64,000 nucleotides of DNA from Carallia brachiata (taxonomy: Eukaryota > Streptophyta > Magnoliopsida > Malpighiales > Rhizophoraceae). The stretch is from the NCBI GenBank assembly GCA_021464245.1, contig JADCRB010000036.1, positions 3,291,947-3,355,946 of the forward strand, in the 5' to 3' direction. A program made the translations under genes and the position numbers. This document shows, one piece after another, positions 1 through 12,731 of the stretch (the first letter of the stretch is position 1; every line of letters starts with the position of its first letter). The notes under the pieces are model-generated. The model made no database searches. It worked only from the letters and a program-made list of their open reading frames with translations, and was not told the DNA's origin.

Positions 1-2294
1 GGACATAAATTCTTTTAATTTGCCAATAATATATGGTTAAAATGTTGTTTTACCCATCTTTATATTGCCTAAGAAAAATTTAAATACTTTACTTCAGTAA
101 AAAACTAAATTCATACATCTTCATTACGTACAACTACCATATAACAATACTAATTAATACAAAAAAAAAAAAAAAGTGATAAACGACTAACCTGGAACTG
201 GAATAGATGCCCTCAGAATGTTAAGTTGATTTATTTATCTATTGAAATATCTTTTTCAAGTTTATCCTTTTTTTTTAGTAGAAAAAAAATGTACATTACT
301 AGTATGTAAATAATCACACATGTGAATTGAACTTAAAAGTCACTAGTTAATATTTTTATTTAATCTTTCATAAAAAAAACCTAACATCCGAATATTATTA
401 GGTCTGTTTCAAACCGACCACAAATATATAAATTTGGGAATAGATACCCATGTGAATGAAAGCATGTTTTTTATCTCACATTTCAAGTTCCATATGGGTT
501 ACAACAGAAAATCTATGAAAATATTTTTAGGCTGGTACTATGTATAGAATAGACTCTAAATATCTCATAAAAGTTAAAAATAAAAAAAATAGTGCAGTTT
601 TTTTTTTTTTTTGGTTTATAGTGCTGCTAGAATTAGAATTTTAATAACTTTCTCATCAAATAAATAGAAAGATATTTGATTCCATTGAAAGTAATCATGT
701 TATTTTTTCGGTGCATGGTAATCATGCTATGGCTGTGGACATTAACACTTTTGCTTCTATTCATGACGCAGAGAATTTTTTAATAGGTTAAATAATTATG
801 TACCAAACAATTAGACTATTCATAATAAATTATCTGATGCAAAATTTTATATAATTTTTTCAAGCACATATATATATATTTATCCATGACAAATATATCG
901 ACAAGAAATATCCAGCACATGATAATAATTTTACGAACAATTATGAGTGAAATTACTGTGAAGAGTCTCTAAATCTTAAGTAGCACAATATTGTAATTAG
1001 TGTCAATCCGTATTACAACTTACGATCAGCATCAGATATCAATTAAAAGTTTTGATGTGCATAGTATATTTTGGTACAGCTAATAACTTTTTTGGGATAA
1101 ACTTTAATAACTTTTTAATTTGACCAAGATATCCATTACAACTTAGTGGATGAAAATAAAAAAATAATATTTTTTTAACTATCTTCCTAAACTAAAACTA
1201 TTAGAAGTTAAATCAAAACGAATAATTCAATTTAGTTTAATCAAAATTTATATAGATTAAAGTCACGATTACCTAAAAAAAATAATAAATCATAACTAGA
1301 AATTCAAACGAAATAAAAAACTTGATAAATGAAATTTTATATATCATTTTATTTTGTTAATTAATTTATACTAAAATTTGAATTCGAGTTAGTGAAATTT
1401 AGGACCATTCTCCAAAAAGTTAAGGGGACTAAAAATATTTGGACGGAAATTTAATTCGAGTGAGTGAATCCGAATGTTTGCCCCCTTTGCTAAATCAACA
1501 AACTACATAGGATAAGGAAAACAAAAAAAAAAAAACAAAAGAAAAAAAACCACAAACGGTCTTTATTATGTTTTCTTACCTTTCCATAAGAAAGAAATTC
1601 AGAAGACAATATGGAGCGAGTGCATAGACGGAATCACAATCTCTCATTCGAATGATCAAAGAGAAAAAAGAAAAAGAAAAAGAAAATAACTCCTCGAAAA
1701 AAGCAAATGTTTGGTGATGTTTTGTTCAGTAATATTATAGAAAGAGACGGAAAATCAAATGGGTGAAGTGTCAATCAGCAGACCCGAAAAAGGTTTGATT
1801 TTTCACTCTTTTTCAACCGCCGAGTCTTAAGGGATATCAATCTGTTTCTGGGTTTTCTTTTTCTTTCTTTTTTTTTTTTGGTTCCTGAAAAATCAATCAC
1901 TAGCAGCACCTTTAGATTTCTTGGGGTTGGGTTTTATGTTCTGCGCTGACTGACTCGCTGACTGACTATCCAGTTGCTTTGAGTGGAGTCAATCACAACA
2001 ATCTGTAGTAGATATTTATACATTACATGCGCCATCTGATTTAGTAAAAATCAAAGAATTTCAAAATTTGCCCAGTAAAGCTCTTTACATATTGCAAGAC
2101 ACAAGGAAGGAGGAGGAATAGTTTTCTTGTTTTGGCGGTGTTTTGATGAAGATAGTTACATTTAAGGTAATGGAATTGCAAATTGAAGATTTTTACAGGA
2201 GATCATTGTGATGAGATACCATGAGAATGTCATTAACATCAGAGAGCTAAGTGAAATCAGTGCAGAGTGATGGAGTGAGTAGGAGTAGGACACA
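1..2294. other. AT-rich intergenic DNA and 5' flank of the XS gene
   Basis: No gene is supported here. The stretch is strongly AT-rich with many A and T homopolymers. From about 1550 onward it becomes less AT-rich and contains the probable promoter and 5' leader of the downstream XS-domain gene. I could not fix a transcription start, and no recognisable repeat borders were found. Confidence 0.6.
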
Positions 2295-5200
2295 ATGAAT
2301 ACCATCTCTCGCAAAATGGACCGGTCTACTTCCCCATGTGGGCATCCCTGCAAGAACTTGAGCCCTGGTTATAGGATGAGGATGGATGGCTCTCGAAATG
2401 CAAGGATACGGTTTGGTGGCACAGGCGAGGGAAATAGCAGTCCCATTGAAAGTAGGGAGGACCATGCCTTTCCTTGGTGTTTGAGCGCAGGCAGGACTGA
2501 AGGGGTCCACTCGGGTAAAAGATCACCTCCTTGTGTGTTGGACAGAGACAGACATAAGTCCTACTTTGATGGTGATGGTGATGAAAAGGCTGCGCAAAGG
2601 AAATACAAATACGTGGAACATTTGGATTATGAAGATATTTATAAAAGTAAGAGATTGAAGCAAGTTCATGGGTATGATCATCATGGTGTGTCTTCTAGAT
2701 TGAGCAAGGAGTGGGATTATATTGGAAAAAGGATTGCAGACATGGAGAGGCATGAAATTACAGGTCATAGATCAGTTCATCTTGAAGATGGGATTACAAG
2801 AGTGTCATATCAGATGCCTCCACTTATGGTCCCAACCTCAACTTATGGTGAAACAGGCAGGCATTTACCTTTGCTGTCGCCAGATGTAGGCATTGACCAG
2901 TTTGAGCAAGAAAGACATCCTTATGAAGGGCCTATACCTTCGGAAAGGGTATCATTGACGGAGTATTACAAACAGTGGGAAGGACCCATCCTTCATTCAA
3001 GGGATGTTTCATGCGGCAAGGTTCCAGCTGCTCTCTCGAATACTTTTGAGGGCCCTGCTCGGTTTCAAGATATTGCTGGCACATCTTCAAGGTCTTTGGA
3101 TTGTGAATTTTCAAATTCTTGTGGGAAAGGTTTACCCTTGCTTACTTCTGATAATGAATGTCCAAGGAGCAGTGCCAAATTCGTAGAAACAGCACATTCA
3201 AATACATATTATGAAAGATCGATTGTTGATGTGAGAGATCTTGAAGCTGGAAAAAGAATTGCATCTGATTATCCACAGGGTGCCTGTAGTCCTAAAAGGG
3301 TGCAGCATGAAGATTATCTGTACCAAAAGACACACAGAGTAGTGAATGATGGCAACCTGCATCCATCTCTTAACTTGTTCAGAACGAGGCCTCCACATTC
3401 TCAGTTGGACTTTGAGCATTCTGAGGTGGATCATGAGCACAGAGAATTGTCAAGACCTGCTCATATGTACCCCCTTTTGGACGAAGCTGATCATGCTAAT
3501 AATTTTTATGAGAACACAAGAAGAAGTGCTGAAAGGGGTCATTCCTACATGCAGAATCTCTCAGACGCTGAAGACTGTGATACAAGTGGAATAGCATGTG
3601 CATCAAAGCACTGTAGGGAATATTTGGGCTCTGGTTATAGTCAACTTGAGTTTGAAAGGATAGAATCACGAGAGAATGAAACATCTCTCCTAGGTTTTGC
3701 ACAAGATCGCCAAAATTTGTACTTGAGATCAGATTATGGGTTTGGAAGAGAAGCTAGTCCAGAGTTTCAAAAGGAAAGATTGCAGGATCCTATGTCTGCA
3801 TACAACCTGGAGATACTGAGGCAGAGAATGAAAGACAAGTTTGTTGCATATGAACCATCTGATAAGGTGCTAAAAAGAGAGTATAGTATGGAGGTAGATA
3901 TAATTAATCATGATCCTAGGATTAATATGTCAAGAAAATGTAGTATGCCTGAAGAGTTGGAGGAACTATATGATGGTGGTGAGGACTGGGTCGATGAGGA
4001 TGAAAGCTTCTTACATGTATCTAGGAGTAAGAGGTCTGATCATAGTGCCTACAGGAAGGCTAGGAGGACATACGATGGATGTGAACAACTTGGAGATCCT
4101 GCATCAGAGAATTGGTTCTCTTCTCAAGAATTTCTGGCACCTGCACAAAGGCATTCTGTGATACATTTCAAACCAACTGTCAAATATATCAAGGGTCATG
4201 CAAGGCCTACTTCTATGAGCTCATATAAAATCTCACCAGACTGACAAAAGAAGTGGCATCAATAGATGGAAAAGGATTTGGAAAAGAAATCCTGAGACTA
4301 ATGAGGATGAATATGAAAGTGATGATGACCCGTCGGAAGATTGGATGAGTACTGTAGATTCTGAGCCAGCTGAGGATTCAGAGGAATTTCAGCACCTTGT
4401 AGACAAAGCTTTTTTAGTGCACTCTAAAAGGTTAAACTTGAACTCCTCGGTTAGAAGAAGATACAAGGAGCAAGGAAAAGTAGGTAGTTTGTACTGCATT
4501 GTATGTGGCAGAAGGTCTGTTTCTTTTTCTGTGACTACTTTTGCTAAGTGCAGCAAATATATATGTTTTTCTGTTTCAGGAATTTTTCTACATTTACTCG
4601 TACAACAGCAGTTGGTTAAGCATATGCTAACTGTAACTTTTGCTGTTTGAAGTTGCTCTGGGTTGTTATCGTGCTTATTAGTCATTGCAAAATATTCCTC
4701 AGTCTTGTTATCTAGCTGTTTGGTGACTCTGAGGTTGGATTTTTCGCTGGTGTCCATCCCATGCACCATAGCATGAGCTTTGGCCCACTCCCATTGACAA
4801 AGTAAAAACAGTATATCATGAAGCTTTTGAGATTCTTCTATGATGGTGAAATGTGTTTGATATTGATTTGGTTATGTTTATCAGTCCTCCATCTTGTTCA
4901 TTGTGAATTATGACTACCTTGGTGAGAGATGGTCTATTAGAGTAACTCTTGCTGTGAGTGTTTACGCTGTCATTTAACTAATTATCTCTTAGAAAATCAG
5001 TGCCGTTGATGTTTATTCCAGCTCCATACTTACCAATGGTATGAAGGGTATCCTTGTGTGTGTGATACTTCTTTTCCACTTCTACAGCAAATGTTGATTT
5101 GATAATCAATTTTTGTATTATTGTCCTTTACAGGTCCTCAAAGGAGTTCATGGACACTCGACGATTGGTAACACATGCCTTTATGTCTCACAAGGTTGGA

Positions 5201-6151
5201 TTGAGGGTGCAGCACTTGGGCCTTCACAAGGCCATATGCATTTTGATGGGTTGGAAGAGTTCTGTGCCTTGTGATACTGTTACATGGGTTCCTGAGGTAT
5301 TACCTAAGATAGAAGCTTTGGCGCAGAAGGAGAATTTGATTCTCTGGCCTCCAATTGTTGTCATCCGCAACATTTCAATGTCAAATGACATTCCAGAGCA
5401 ACAGAAGGTTGTACCAATTGAAGAACTTTACGCTTTTCTGAGAGGTGAGACAATTTGTTTGCTTGGTGGTTTTATGCAATTATATAAAAATGGAGTTTAG
5501 CAGCCAATTCATGAAGAAGAATATATTTCGTCCGATTTTGATTTAGCGAAGAAGAAATTAACTTAAAACCACATTATCATTGCTTTGAACAGATAAGCAA
5601 GATGAAAAGCACATATTGATATCTGTTGAAACCATCACACACCACCCGAATAACTCATCATGTTTGACAAGGTTGATAACTGATCAGTGGTTCTAAGGTC
5701 AGACATAGGAAAGTCCTTTGCAGTTACCGTACATCTTATTCTTTGTTATCTGGTGAAATGGATAGGTAAAGGTTTTGTTGGGGGCAAAATGAAGGTGTGC
5801 CTAGGGAAACCCGCCGATCAAAGTGTAATGTTGGTGAAGTTTTTGGGCACTTTCACTGGACTTGGAAATGCAGAGAGACTCCATAAGTATTTTGCTGATA
5901 ATAAATGTGGGAGAGAAGACTTTGAGCAAAAAACACGCAACAAGGGCAAAAGCAGCATTGGCTGGGAAGCAGGATTGGAGAGAGACAACCTTCTATATGG
6001 GTACATGGGAATCACCGAGGACTTAGACAGCCTGGACTTCAATACTAAAAAATCGATCTTGATAAAGAATAAGAAGGAAATTCAAGACCTGATAAATGCT
6101 CCTGTCAAAACTGAAGATAGGTCGAAGTTGGCTAACACCAACCTGATCTAA
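2295..6151 (+). CDS. XS-domain protein with C2H2-type zinc finger, one-base frameshift
   Basis: Proposed coding exons are 2295-4514, 5134-5444 and 5766-6151, with introns of 619 and 321 bases and all phases closing. After one correction the product is 971 residues. The first 730 residues are hydrophilic, charged and low in recognisable structure. Then comes a zinc-finger-like motif (C734, C737, H754, H759) spanning the first intron, followed by an XS domain (about 762-900) with the GKGFVGGK loop and a conserved KFLGTF strand. XS domains are RNA-binding folds found in SGS3-like gene-silencing proteins and in uncharacterised relatives such as Arabidopsis At3g22430; this gene resembles the latter because no long coiled coil follows. 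The reading frame breaks near 4225: the first frame stops at 4242-4244 while the homologous frame continues one base over, so removing one A from the AAAA run restores a smooth join. A role in small-RNA or RNA metabolism is inference only. Confidence 0.8.
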
Positions 6152-6767
6152 TGTTTAGCGTTGAGTTTGAGCTGATAAGTCTGTTGGAATGAGTTGCCTT
6201 GCCTTTCCTCTTAGATTTTGGTTAGAAGAACACTACTTTAGGCAGTGTATAAAGATTATAGGAAACTCTATTTGCCAGTCATGATCGTGGGACACACTTT
6301 ACTAGCTTTTGCACATGTAAACGTGCGGTCATTCACAATTTACATAATAGATCGCAGTTCTGTGTGACCTTCTGTAGGATTTGAAAAAGAAAAAAAAATG
6401 ACCATATTTTGGGCAAACTTTTGCTGAAAGACAATGGAAATGATTTGGTCCCTTGGCTCTTGACGTTGCTGTATAGGAAGCAGCACTTCGACCACACGTT
6501 TGGGGTATCTTTGCTGAAAGATAACAAAAATTAGCTTCAAACAATCTCGTCATGGTTGCCGTCTTGGTTAAAGGAGGAGCTAGAGATGCTGTAGGGGGTG
6601 GTCTCTTTAGACAGGGATACAATTTTTCGGACAGTTTAAATTAGCCGGAACAAGCTGAGATCCAATTCAAGCCAACAAATTTGACCCAAGTTGTGCGTGA
6701 TTTGGACAACTGATTTGGGTTCCAAAAATTGAACTCCAAGTAATTATGAAATGAAGTTGAGATGAAA
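6152..6767. other. 3' flank of the XS gene
   Basis: Probable 3' untranslated region followed by intergenic DNA. Small open frames on the reverse strand here have no codon or domain support. No other feature is visible. Confidence 0.5.
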
Positions 6768-7046
6768 AGTGTATTTATTTGTAGTAAAATACTTTACAGG
6801 AAAAATTTTTCTCATTTTTTGTTAATTATTTCATATAAAACATTTTACAACTAAAAACTCGAAAAAAATTTGAGAAAAATTTTAAAAATTTTCAAAAAAA
6901 GTAATTTATTCTTTTTCTGAGCTAAAGTTATTTTTTGAAAAAAACACGTGTGCTTAAAATAAGTAATAAGAAAAAATTATTATTTTCACTACAAATATTT
7001 TTTCATGCAAATATTTTACACAAGTAAGTTATTTTATGACAACCAA
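6768..7046 (-). mobile_element. MITE-like AT-rich element, copy 1
   Basis: Read on the reverse strand, this stretch matches the element at about 19005-19247. Both contain the same run of motifs: a GAAAAAATATTT block, then AAAATAATAATTTT, then a TTATTACTTATTT-type block. Both also have ends that can pair internally (TAAAATA..TTTTAC against GTAAAATATTTT). This identifies a small non-autonomous element present twice in opposite orientation. Ends are approximate and no target duplication was resolved. Confidence 0.5.
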
Positions 7047-7987
7047 CGAATCTAAAGTTGATTAAACCAAGTTCAGCCCAATTGAAGCCCAACCAATAAA
7101 TTAGGTATTTATCTACTCATGTATTTATGGAAGATTTGTAATGGTGCTACACCCAAATTCAAAAATGTGGAAACCTTCTGCACTGAAACGCCTTTTGTAC
7201 TGGAGTGATCTGACGGCAGCACACGGAGTTTACCCCAATCTCGGTCACCCAGTGGCAATGGCGTTACTGCATGCCAAGGGGTAAAGACAGAGGAAAGGGA
7301 GGGCAAGGGCAAGTGCACAACTAAAAGGCAAAAGAGAAATGCAAATTTGAGAAAACAGCTAACAAGATACTGTGTTCAATTAGCAGCCATTTGAAAGAGA
7401 GGGCATGCCATATTGCACATGTTCATGCTTCACTTCTACGAGAATGAGAATACAAAAGAACCGTAGCATCCACGAGCCCCAATATTTACAAGCTTAATGG
7501 CACAGAATAAACTTCACAACTTGAGGAAAGCATACAAAACTACGAAAAAACGAAACGCAAACAAAGGAATATGTAAACTTCAATATAAATCAAGGCTGCA
7601 CTAAAAGTGCACTATATATTGCCAATCCCAAACAAAACGCACCCCGCGAACAACCACCGAATGTTTGAGATGCAAAATGTGCATTTCTTGCTCAAGGGAA
7701 GACACTGATTTTGCAAAACATTTCCTTTCATTTTCAGTTCTCATCATTTTCTTTCTCTTTTTTTCTCCCGAGGAAATCAATCATATCCCCTAGTAAAAAG
7801 GAACAAAAAAAAAGGGCCTTTTTGTGAGGTTACAATAATACAGAATGTACATTTGGTCGAAGCTCTATACAAGATACAGTAATTTCTGCAGGAGTTGTCT
7901 TCCAAGATCTTCTTAATGTCACAAGACTGTAATTCTCCATTAAATATGATCGGCCAGATGGGCTAGAATCAGAAATACCTGTGTGCA
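7047..7987. other. Intergenic DNA and 3' UTR of the EPCR-like gene
   Basis: From about 7350 to 7987 this is probably the 3' untranslated region of the reverse-strand gene that ends at 7988. No other gene or repeat is evident. Confidence 0.5.
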
Positions 7988-10900
7988 TCAGTCTAAAAAG
8001 TCAGAGACAACAGCAGCGTCCGATGGATTGGCAACAGAAGCTGCTTCAGCAATTCTAAGCGCCACTGCAGCTTTGTAAGTTGCCAAATCAGCATTCTCCA
8101 TCAGCAACTGAGCCCTACGACGTTTAGCGATGGCTAGTTTTGCAGATTTGTTTGCTGACATTTTAGCTTCTTCCACTTTAAGCATCGCAGTCTGTTCTTC
8201 CAAAGCATCTTGTTCAGCTGCCATTAATGAACAATTATAAAAGGATTACATGACAAGCGCACGATACTGATCCTAAATGCTTAACAAAAACTTATGCAGC
8301 AGATCAAACCCAGCAACAAGACAGCAATGAAAAGCAGGATACCTTTCAAGCAGGTACCATATGGATTTTTTTTTTTAATTTCCTAGAAAATTTGATTTTT
8401 ATCATAGAAATGCAACAAAATGCAGCCTAAAGTTAACATGATAACCAACAAGCAATTAATATTTGATAGTCTGCTTCATGGCCAGCAATTAAATAGATAA
8501 CAAATTTCCTTAACTTGGTATTTTCTTTATTCCCCCTTCCCCCAAGCCTAGGACAAAAAGAAACAGTAGGAGAAAAATACCTATGGGGAAGGGGGGGTGT
8601 TTTGAAAAGAACCTACCACGACCTTCAATTTCATCATGCAACAAAATTGAAGGTGTTTCATAGAGGAGAATGCGAAAACATACACTCTAAAAGTTAAAGC
8701 ACGATCTTTCAAGGAGCAAATAGATACTAGAAAAGTGTCAACTTACCTTGCAACACAGCTGGTTGCTTGCCTCTGCCAAATTGACTGCATTGCCGTTTGA
8801 AGGACCTCCTTTTACGTAGAATAGGTTTGGTAATTAAGGGAGCTTTCTTTGGTTGATTTCCCTGTTAGGAATGACCATCCACAATGATAGTGTAAACATA
8901 TCGAAAGAATGAAGACAACAACCATAAGCAACAATACACGTCATGACGCCCATTGCATAAATCAACATCTACTAAATGCACTACCAGCAGAATTATACTA
9001 GTATTAAATAAAAGATAAATGAAGAAATAGGATTTTTGCCACTATGTGTGCAGCAAAAAAGTAATGTTCCTGAATTGGAAGGTGGTCCAGAATTTTGTGG
9101 TCCCAGCAGTTTTAACTAAGTTATTAATTATAACATACCTTTCCAGACAAACAGTAACAGTTATTATGCTATTACATAAACAGGACAGCACGATGAATTC
9201 GCATAGCAACCTCATATACCAGAAAACAGCAACAAAAATGTTACCATATGTATATGTGATATTAGACATCTGCTACAGGACAAAAACTTTACCAGGAAAA
9301 CCCTAAGCAGTGCTGATCGTTTCTGCTTTCGTCTTTTCATCCAGTAACCATATACTGCTTCAACAACTTCCATGCCACCCAACGCCACAAAAAGGTTCAT
9401 AGCTGCCTTATCATCAGCAAAATCATCTGGACTGCAATAATAAGCCTTCTCAAAGGCATCAATCATTAATTCAAAATTGTCCTCTGAAAGATGTTCATGA
9501 CACTGAGTTCCCAAACGAACTTCACTATTGAACGTCTTCAGCCACTCATCATCTTCGGAATCCATGTCATAATTTGCAGTCCTTTTTGCTAGAGCCCTAA
9601 CCACCTCATCATCCTTCAGAGAAATGTAAGCGTCTGGTCTGGTAAAGGTAACGGTGTCAATATCTCGGTAACCTAATACTTCATGGACTCCTGGCACGGG
9701 TATGGCCTTTGAACTGGAAGCCACCTTCTTGCGATCAGAACATTCCTTATAAAGGCCCTTGAAAATGAGCCAGTCATGTCGATTAGGAAACTCTAGCTTC
9801 CAATTTGCATCCCCAGTCCATATCACACCATGAGTGATCCGGTTAAAAGTACAAGGCCTCATATGCTTTTGTGCCGAGTGGGTGAATCTCGTAAAACCAT
9901 CTTTCTTCATCACAAGTATCCATTCTCCTGAATCAGAGAGTTCCAATGTAATGGTGGCTCCTTCAATCCTGTAACATCTATCGGATTCAGTGACCAATAT
10001 ATTTGCATTGCAGCTAGACAAGTCCATGTCATGTGCCACCCCGACAACATCAGAAGTATCCTCTTTAAGGTTTGCTGCAGAGCCAGCAAGCACTGAACTC
10101 CTAAGCTTGCTCTTGGATGCTGCAGAAAAGAAAGGGATGCCATTTTTCCTGCTTCTAATGCCATTTTTCCTGTTTCTAACTGATTCAGTTACTAAAACAC
10201 CATTAGCTTTATGCACGCCAAAATGCGAAGGGTTTCTGGCTTTCCTCCTCCTAAGAGAGCTCCTCCTTTTCTGAATGCCACGTGAATTCAAGCCATTTCT
10301 GAATTGAGAACTTCGGCAAGCAAGCTTGGAGAATCTAACAGATGGATTTAACACCATCTTGCTACCAGAACTTTCAACCTTGTGAATAGCAGTTATAGAG
10401 TCGTTATTCTCAATATTCATGGGACTGCATATGCAATCTTCTTCGCCATCACTCCCTTCACCGACAGTGTCTTCGTCCAGAGAGTTATTTACGGGTACAA
10501 GTGACCGAATTCCAAATCTAAGTACCAAACTGAGATGCATGTCCACAAAACACAAAGGAACCGCAGAAAAGTCCACAAAAAAAATTGGCATAAACTGTCG
10601 GTACTTAAAAAACTTGCAAATTCCGGTTCTATAATTACCAGAATCCTGAAAGTAATTGTAAGGAAAAAAAATCATCAAAACAACACCAATTAAAATCATC
10701 ATTTTCATGGAGAAAGATTGAAAGAGCCAATCCTTACCTGCAAGAAACGAATTCCACTAGAAGCAAAAGCACCAGCAACCGGCTCAGTGAACAAAAAAGC
10801 TGCAAGCTCAGAAAGCCTCAGGCTAACCCTCTTGAGATAACTCAAAACCAAACTCAAAAAAAGACCAAACTGAGTACCACACCCACAAGAGCCGTCCACA

Positions 10901-11484
10901 ACAGCAACAAACACAGCTTGACAATCCCTTCGCTGCCTTGGCAAAAGTCCAAGATTTTCCTGCGCTAACACGTCCTCCCTCTTCCTCTTTCTAGTGTAAA
11001 CGACACCGAACTTCTTGTTTTCACTCAAATTCTCGCTCCTGACTTTCTTGGATGCCGCTTTAGCATAATTTCTTCGTGAAGCCAATGATTTATTGAATTT
11101 AGTCAATTTAGTAGCAGCATGAGAATGATGATGATGGGCCCACCCATTTTCCCTGCTCTTGACACTACTACGACTAGTACTTGTACCATTGAGATTGTGA
11201 TTCTTCTTGTTAGTAGTACTACTGCTGTTGTTGTTGGTTTTCTTGAATTCAAGCCAATCCTCGCCGCCGCCACTGGCGGCTTCTTTCCTGAGCTTGTTGT
11301 TGTTGTGTTCAAAAGAAGGATCAGGCCAAAGACAACGGCCGGAGCGAAGAACACGGGCGGCACCGCCATCAACGCCGCCTTTGTGCAGCCCAAACACCCG
11401 GGTGCTCCGACGCAGACCCACCGACGGCATTTTCGCCGCCCGGTTCAACCCGGCCCGCTTCGCGATCTTTCTCAGGTTTCGCAC
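7988..11484 (-). CDS. Enhancer-of-polycomb-related protein (EPCR2 type)
   Basis: Four exons on the reverse strand: 11484-10738, 10645-9293, 8861-8747 and 8217-7988. All junctions are GT..AG and the phase closes, giving 814 residues. The N-terminus carries the MPSVGLRRSTRVFG block typical of plant enhancer-of-polycomb-like proteins. A second in-frame Met at 11430 (MPSVG) is the more conserved start. The enhancer-of-polycomb region lies at about 511-700, beginning MRPCTFNRITHGVIW and including the EFPNRHDWLIFKGLYKE block and a C-terminal KRRKQKRSALLRVF basic stretch. The last 75 residues form an Ala/Glu-rich helix. The length fits Arabidopsis EPCR2 (At5g04670) better than the much longer EPCR1. 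In Arabidopsis these are subunits of the PEAT chromatin complex with PWWP, ARID and TRB proteins; the role here is inferred from family membership. No lesion was seen. Confidence 0.9.
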
Positions 11485-11564
11485 AGACTTATTACTAAAC
11501 GGAGGCCCGACGACTCAGCTCTTCCCAACTAGTGGGCTCGGAACTCAAAATCCCCTCTTTTCCT

Positions 11565-11586
11565 CTAATAATAATAATAATAATAA
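11565..11586. repeat. (AAT)n microsatellite
   Basis: About seven copies of a TAA/AAT trinucleotide lie in the 5' leader region of the EPCR-like gene, just upstream of its first exon. Confidence 0.8.
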
Positions 11587-11933
11587 CAAGAAAAAACACC
11601 CATATCCACTGAGACCCAAAAACACAAAATTACATTAAAACACCAACAACTAAACAAAAAGTGAAAGTCGTTTACTTTACATAGTAGTAGTCCGAGTCAG
11701 ACTAAAAGACTGAACAAACATCACAAATCAAAACAACCCTTCAAGAATTGAAGAGGTTGATTCAGCTAAAACCCATAAACAGACACAAAACCCAATCTTG
11801 AAAACGAAAAGATCCGATCTTTCGTCGTCGTTTTAGACAGAGAAAGATGTAGAGAGAGAAAGACGGGCGTGTCTGTGTGTGCTTATTGTATCTTCTCAAC
11901 GAAGTGCGGTGGGGGTGAGGGGGGCCTAGCCGC

Positions 11934-11941
11934 TAGGGTTT
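11934..11941 (-). promoter_or_regulatory. Telo-box (AAACCCTA) upstream of the EPCR-like gene
   Basis: AAACCCTA reads on the coding strand about 450 bases upstream of the start codon. Telo-boxes are known binding sites for plant TRB Myb-like proteins and often occur near the starts of housekeeping genes. Since TRB proteins partner EPCR proteins in the PEAT complex, the site could allow feedback, but that is inference. Confidence 0.45.
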
Positions 11942-11962
11942 TACGATGATGATTGATTCAAC

Positions 11963-11970
11963 TTTAAATA
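11963..11970 (-). promoter_or_regulatory. Possible TATA box of the EPCR-like gene
   Basis: TATTTAAA on the reverse strand lies just upstream of the telo-box. A transcription start near 11935 would give a leader of about 450 bases. This is a weak call from motif and position only. Confidence 0.3.
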
Positions 11971-12190
11971 GTGATAAGAGCCCAACAAAAGGAGAATGGG
12001 AACAGAGGAGCAAGGCAAACCACTTCCCCCGCTACTGATCGTGACCGTTGGGATTTGTAATGAATGGTCAAGATTGATTCGGAGGATCCGAATATTGTGG
12101 GTTGTCTTTCCATCCGAAAGGAGCCAAAGAGCTTTTTAGGCGCCTACCCGGGCCGAGGTGGTGGTCTACAGAGAAAGAAAGAAACAAAGT

Positions 12191-12210
12191 GAGAGAGAGA
12201 GAGAGAGAGA
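12191..12210. repeat. (GA)n microsatellite
   Basis: About ten GA dinucleotides in a row, in the upstream region of the EPCR-like gene. Confidence 0.85.
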
Positions 12211-12405
12211 CAGAAATTTTGTTACAATTTTTTATTGTAAAGCGGAGTGGGAGTGGGACTTGGGACCTCGGAGACTGGGCGGGGGTTGGGATATTGTCTC
12301 ATTCGTCGTTTATGAAATGACCAAACAACGGTTGTTGGGTGGGTGGCGTCACCGTGAAGTCCAGGAAATTAAAGGGGCAGCTCCTCCTTAATTTATCCTT
12401 AATTT

Positions 12406-12718
12406 AACCGAATAATTAATATTTTAAACCTAAATTTTTATAATTGTTTTAATTAAGATTTAAATTTTTTAAATTTTTTATTTATAATTTAAACCTTTTA
12501 TTTTATTTTTCTATTCAAATCCTTTTATATGATTTATCGTTAACTTTTTCATTAATCTAACGGAAACAAACAGAAATAAATTTAAAGTTAACAGAAAAGT
12601 TAAATGTTTTCATTGTAAAAAAATTGAATAGAACAAAAAATAAATTTAGCATTAAATATAAAACTAAAAAAGTTTAGATCTAAATAAAAAAAATTATAAA
12701 GGTTTAGGTATAAAAATT
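12406..12718. mobile_element. Fold-back element A
   Basis: The left arm (ACCTAAATTTTTATAATT...) pairs with the right arm (...AATTATAAAGGTTTAGGT), so the whole 313 bases can fold on itself. It is bounded by an exact 13-base direct repeat TTATCCTTAATTT at 12393-12405 and 12719-12731, which looks like a target-site duplication. The centre contains TCTAACGGAAA and GTTAACAG motifs also seen in the element at 40721-41349. It has no coding capacity. The superfamily is unassigned. Confidence 0.6.
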
Positions 12719-12731
12719 TTATCCTTAATTT

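Noticed and set aside
4158..4239. An 82-base mini-intron (GT at 4158, AG at 4239) that would bypass the XS-gene frameshift
   Set aside because: It closes the phase, but the donor (TCT|GTGATA) is poor, and it would remove family-like sequence that joins smoothly with a single-base correction.
11119..11638. Two forward-strand open frames opposite the first EPCR exon
   Set aside because: They are antisense shadows of a clearly coding exon with low-complexity translation.
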